Shown here: piece by piece, positions 60,060-64,000 of the stretch | How positions within the stretch are numbered: the stretch's first letter is position 1 | How the letters are laid out: each line of letters opens with the position of its first letter | NCBI GenBank assembly: GCA_019116705.1 | Contig: DXBF01000061.1 | Coordinates: 1-64,000 of the forward strand | Origin: Candidatus Gemmiger avistercoris | GTDB taxonomy: Bacteria; Bacillota; Clostridia; Oscillospirales; Ruminococcaceae | DNA: 64,000 nucleotides | Direction: 5' to 3' | Notes under the pieces: generated by a model | Database searches by the model: none | What the model was told of the DNA's origin: nothing | The model's input: the letters and a program-made list of their open reading frames with translations, nothing else | Program-made: the position numbers and the translations under genes

Positions 60060-61586
60060 TTAGGCCGCGGCATCCGGCCGTTCATACACCACTAGGTCCT
60101 GGGTGGAGATCACTTCCTGCCAGCCGTCCTGCAGCAGCCGGGCCTCGGCTTCCCCGCCATGGCCCACCATAGCGTAGCGGGACAGAATTGCCTTATCCGG
60201 ATCTGCCAGATAGGTATTATGGTCAAACTGGATGCCCATGCCGGCAGGAACGGCATACAGATACCCATGAAAGACATCGTCCGCATAAGAGTAGGCCAGC
60301 GTATGGTCCCAGGGGTCGTCCGAATCCCGGGACTCCACCCTCTCGGTCAGTGCCTCTTCCACCGCCGTGATCTGGTACCCCATTTCGGGGAACCAGGTGG
60401 ACAGGCTGCTGCGGGTCATATTGAGGGGCAGCAGGGCCAGGGCGATCACCGGCAGCCAGACCACCCCTTTCCCCGCATCCTCTATCATCCAGACCGCCAG
60501 CATCAGCACACAAAGTTCCACCAGATGCCGTGCGTTCAGATCATACAGGAACAGCAGGGCCAGGGCCACAATACCCACACAAACCAGCAGGCAGACCTTC
60601 CACCGGATCTGTCGTCCACGGCAGATGTCATAGATCAGGAGGCCGATGCTCACCAGGAACATGACCGCGAACATAACGCAGGCGGTGCCCACATATTGGG
60701 GGTCCCCCTGCAGCGTAGGCAGGATGTCCCAAGTCCATATTCTTTGCAGCAGCGCACCGGCGTCCTGGAGTTCGTACCAAATCCCGCCCATGGGGTCCCC
60801 CTGGAGAGCCATCTGAACGGCGGTGAAATCGATCCCGCCGTCACTGAAATAAGGCGCCGCCAGTTTTGCCATGGAAAACAGTGCTGTTCCGAAACTGACC
60901 GCCGCCACGCCAAAACAGAGCCGCCGCCGGCGCACCACAGGCCACACGGCCACAACGGGGAACACAAAAAACAGCAGCGCATAAGGCCGGCATATGGTTT
61001 CCAGTGCACATGCCGCCAACGCCGCCGCAAACCAGCCGGCAGAAAAATGCCGCTTCAAAGACATCGTAGCGCCGATCAGCAGCAAGAGCAGCCCATAGTG
61101 CAGCGGTTCCGACGATCCGCCGAAAGCCGCGCTCAGGGGCCGCCAGAGGCAGACGGTTCCCAGCAGAAACACGATCTGCTGCCAGACCGAAAGGCGCGCC
61201 GCCCTTGCAAACACCGCCATGCCCGCCACGGTGAAAAAGATATTGCACCACAGCATGGTATTGACACTGCTGCCGAAGATAAATCCCGGCAATGCATACA
61301 GCCAGATCAGAAACGGGCCCCAGGTGCCGTAATTGCCCAGATCCGCGTGGCTTTCCTCGTACCCGAAATACCCCTGGGGGCCGCCCTTGGAAATAACGCT
61401 GACAACCTGCCGGTTGTAGAAAACCTCGTCGTTGTCCATGTTGGGGGCCAGCCAGATCTGGTTGAGGGGCGTCCGGAAAGCCAGCGTATAAAACACCAAC
61501 AAAAACAGGACTGCCCCCAAAACGCAGAGCAGCGCGTTGGGGGTCTTTTGCAGCCATTTTTTACAAAAATTCACAGGGCGATTCAC
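60060..61586 (-). CDS. Polytopic membrane protein, GT-C-like (paralog of 62149-63657)
   Basis: GGPQGYFGYEESHADLGNYGTWGPFLIWLYALPGFIFG; DPWDHTLAYSYADDVFHGYLYAVPAGMGIQFD. Confidence 0.68.
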   Translation of the reverse strand: MNRPVNFCKKWLQKTPNALLCVLGAVLFLLVFYTLAFRTPLNQIWLAPNMDNDEVFYNRQVVSVISKGGPQGYFGYEESHADLGNYGTWGPFLIWLYALPGFIFGSSVNTMLWCNIFFTVAGMAVFARAARLSVWQQIVFLLGTVCLWRPLSAAFGGSSEPLHYGLLLLLIGATMSLKRHFSAGWFAAALAACALETICRPYALLFFVFPVVAVWPVVRRRRLCFGVAAVSFGTALFSMAKLAAPYFSDGGIDFTAVQMALQGDPMGGIWYELQDAGALLQRIWTWDILPTLQGDPQYVGTACVMFAVMFLVSIGLLIYDICRGRQIRWKVCLLVCVGIVALALLFLYDLNARHLVELCVLMLAVWMIEDAGKGVVWLPVIALALLPLNMTRSSLSTWFPEMGYQITAVEEALTERVESRDSDDPWDHTLAYSYADDVFHGYLYAVPAGMGIQFDHNTYLADPDKAILSRYAMVGHGGEAEARLLQDGWQEVISTQDLVVYERPDAAA

Positions 61587-62152
61587 AGACTTTCCTCCTG
61601 TTGCGCCACCGGAGCCAGCTTTGCCATAAACACCACATCGCGATACTGACCGTCCAGCATCACCATATCGTGGAAGATACCCTCCTGCACAAATCCGGCC
61701 TTTTCATAGCTGCGGCGGGCGGGGAGGTTCTCCTCCAAGAGCCGCAGGCTGATGCGGTGCAGCCCCAGGCGGGCAAAGCCGAATTCGGTGAACAGGCGGG
61801 CGGTCTCGCTGCCAAAGCCCTGGCCCCGGGCGTCCTCCTCGCCGATGAAGATGCCATACTCGGCGCTGTGGTTGACGGGGTCGATGTCGCGGAAGTAGAC
61901 CGAACCCACCGGGCGGTCCTCTGCCTTATCCACAATGATATACTGCACCACCTGCCCGGTAGCCACTTTTGTGGCCAGCCAGTTGCGGTGCATTTCGGGG
62001 GTAAACTGCTGCCGGAAGATAAAGTTCTGCATGACAGACGGTGTGTTGCGCCAAGTCACAATATGGTCCGTATCCCCATCGGTGATGGGACGGAGTACTA
62101 CGCGCTCACCGGTAATGCACGGAAGTTTTTCCATAAAAAATTCCCCTCTCAC
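61583..62152 (-). CDS. GNAT family N-acetyltransferase
   Basis: GERVVLRPITDGDTDHIVTWRN, GIFIGEEDARGQGFGSETARLFTEFGF, ENLPARRSYEKAGFVQEGI. Confidence 0.9.
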   Translation of the reverse strand: MRGEFFMEKLPCITGERVVLRPITDGDTDHIVTWRNTPSVMQNFIFRQQFTPEMHRNWLATKVATGQVVQYIIVDKAEDRPVGSVYFRDIDPVNHSAEYGIFIGEEDARGQGFGSETARLFTEFGFARLGLHRISLRLLEENLPARRSYEKAGFVQEGIFHDMVMLDGQYRDVVFMAKLAPVAQQEESL

Positions 62153-63657
62153 GAACGTTCGTATACGGTGGCATACCGGCCCTGGAACAGCAGCGTCCAG
62201 CCTTCCGCCAGCAGCCGCTGCTCCAGTTCGCTGCCCGCGCCCGTCATCATGTAGCGGGCATGGATCTCGTGTTCCGGGTCCAGCAGGTAGTCCACTTCAT
62301 CGAATTGCAGGCCCATGCCGTCGGGCGCGGCGTACAGCATGCCCACGTGGGCGCTGTCGCCAAAGGAATAGGCGAGGGTATGGTCCCAGGGGTCGCTGCT
62401 CTCCACCATCTGCTGGCTGTCCGCCAGCGCGCTGTGCAGCGCGGTGAGTTCCCCGTCGATCGCCGCGTGGTACCCCGGCATGCCGAAGCCGCCGTTGGCG
62501 GTCAGGGCCAGCACGCCGGCCGCTGCCAGCACCGCCGCGGCCCCCGCCGTGCCCGCCGCAGCCCGGGGGCTTTCCAGCACCAGCGCGGCCAGCAGCAGCA
62601 GGTCCAGCACCAGCGTGTGGCGGGCCGCCTCGGTGGTGCGGTACATCAGCATCAATGCCAGAAAGATCACCACGGCGGCAGCCGCGGCGCAGCCTTTCCA
62701 GAAAAGCGGCCGCTTTTTCCAGGCGTCCCAGGCTAGGCAGGCCAGCGTCACCGCCAGCAGCAGGAAAAAGGCCAGGTAATAGCCGCCCCCCTGCCCGGCC
62801 AGCGAACCGGCGACCTCCTGCCCCACCTGGGTGAAAGCGGCCAGCAGCTTTTGGGCGGTATATTTTACCGCCGAAAGCACCTGCAGGTGCGCCAGCATCT
62901 GCAAAGGCGCCGTATCCACATTGGTAAAGAAATAGGGCGCGTAGCATTTCGCCATCAAAAACAGCGTGCCCGCCAGCGAAGCGCCCGCTCCCGCCAGACA
63001 GCCCAGCACAGCGCGCCGCCGGGGCCAGGCCAGCGCCAGCGGGTAGAGCCAGAGCACGGCGTTGTAGGGCCGCACCAGCGTGGCCACGGCGCATAAAAGC
63101 CCCAGCGCCGCCCAGGCGGGCCGCCGCCCGCTGCGGCGCACCAGCACCGCCGTGCCGGTGACCGCCAGCACCAGGGCATAGTGCAGCGGCTCCTGCAAGG
63201 CGGAGAAAATATACCGGATGGGCGCGTTCAGGCAGGCCAGCGCCGCGGCAAACACCGCCTGCTGCCAAACCCGCAGCCGCGCCGCCCGGGCAAAGGCCAG
63301 CCACCCGGCCACGGCAAAGAACAGGTTGCACCAGATAAAGGCGTTCTGCCCCCGGAACAGCAGCCCCGGCAGGGCGTAGACCCAAAAGACCGCCGGCCCC
63401 CAGGCCGCAAAGGTGCCGAGTTCCGCATGGGACTCATTGAAACCGAAATACCCCTGGGGCGCGCCGTACTGCACGACGGCGGCCAGCTGTTTGCTGTAAA
63501 CGACCTCGTCGCTCCAGGAACTGGCGGGCAGGTAGATGCCGGTGACCGGCACGCCGTACAGGAGCCATTCGCAGCCGATCAGGAACGCCAGCGCCGCTGC
63601 CGCCACGGCGGCGGCGCCCAGCCACGCCCGCTTACGCCCCGTAGAACGCCAGAACAT
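62149..63657 (-). CDS. Polytopic membrane protein, GT-C-like (paralog of 60060-61586)
   Basis: GAPQGYFGFNESHAELGTFAAWGPAVFWVYALPGLLF; DPWDHTLAYSFGDSAHVGMLYAAPDGMGLQFD. Confidence 0.68.
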   Translation of the reverse strand: MFWRSTGRKRAWLGAAAVAAAALAFLIGCEWLLYGVPVTGIYLPASSWSDEVVYSKQLAAVVQYGAPQGYFGFNESHAELGTFAAWGPAVFWVYALPGLLFRGQNAFIWCNLFFAVAGWLAFARAARLRVWQQAVFAAALACLNAPIRYIFSALQEPLHYALVLAVTGTAVLVRRSGRRPAWAALGLLCAVATLVRPYNAVLWLYPLALAWPRRRAVLGCLAGAGASLAGTLFLMAKCYAPYFFTNVDTAPLQMLAHLQVLSAVKYTAQKLLAAFTQVGQEVAGSLAGQGGGYYLAFFLLLAVTLACLAWDAWKKRPLFWKGCAAAAAVVIFLALMLMYRTTEAARHTLVLDLLLLAALVLESPRAAAGTAGAAAVLAAAGVLALTANGGFGMPGYHAAIDGELTALHSALADSQQMVESSDPWDHTLAYSFGDSAHVGMLYAAPDGMGLQFDEVDYLLDPEHEIHARYMMTGAGSELEQRLLAEGWTLLFQGRYATVYERS

Positions 63658-64000
63658 GCCGGATGACCTGCGCGCGGTCGGTCTCGGTCAGGCCGTAGTA
63701 GAGCGGCAGACGCACCAGGCGCTCGCTCTCCTTCGTGGTGTAAAGGTCCTCCCCGTCGAAGCGGCCGAACTTGCGCCCCGCCGGGGCGGAGTGCAGCGGG
63801 ATGTAATGGAACACCGCCAGGATGTCATGTTCTTTCAGGTAGCGGATCAGCGCGGTGCGCTCCTCCAGGTCCTTGCACTTGATATAGAACATGTGGGCGT
63901 TGTGGACGCACCCCTCGGGGATCACCGGCAGTTCCACCTTTCCGGCGTCCGCCAGAGGCTGGAAAGCTTCCCGGTAGGCGTTCCAGGTGCGCATGCGGTC
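63632..64000 (-). CDS. DegT/DnrJ/EryC1/StrS aminotransferase, C-terminal part (WecE/RffA-like), runs off right edge
   Basis: HNAHMFYIKCKDLEERTALIRYLKEHDILAVFHYIPLHSAPAGRKFGRFDGEDLYTTKESERLVRLPLYYGL. Confidence 0.85.
   Translation of the reverse strand, partial: DRMRTWNAYREAFQPLADAGKVELPVIPEGCVHNAHMFYIKCKDLEERTALIRYLKEHDILAVFHYIPLHSAPAGRKFGRFDGEDLYTTKESERLVRLPLYYGLTETDRAQVIRHVLAFYGA

Overview
Chromosomal window of about 64 kb, high GC, with gene content and dialect resembling an Oscillospiraceae/Ruminococcaceae Firmicute (Faecalibacterium/Gemmiger/Subdoligranulum-like; taxonomic inference only). It is mostly housekeeping and accessory metabolism: nagA/nagB-like, a two-component system, a sulfonate/nitrate-type ABC importer, queT, secA, apbE, an aromatic-amino-acid-type ABC importer, an LCP protein, ftsW/rodA, gpsA, glgB, galE, a clpE-like gene, truA and ECF genes, glmM, ruvCAB, hsp20, a MATE exporter, and a surface-glycan operon running off the right edge. 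There are two tRNAs (Leu-CAA, Val-GAC). I see no rRNA, CRISPR array, transposase or prophage. The most interesting non-coding signals are: a preQ1-III-type riboswitch in front of queT; a T-box leader followed by a 17-codon ORF; an orphan promoter with a perfect 12-bp-arm operator at about 57.35 kb and no clear gene behind it; two promoters whose -35 box sits in the loop of an intergenic hairpin; a dispersed intergenic repeat present twice; and a tandem 16-bp repeat at the clpE-like promoter. Coding curiosities include a cytoplasmic ParB-like/BMP fusion coupled to a phosphoesterase, a metzincin-like lipoprotein, an LCP protein with a large C-terminal extension, and an ArnC/ArnE/ArnF-like operon with two GT-C paralogs. 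All family calls come from reading the translations; no searches were run.
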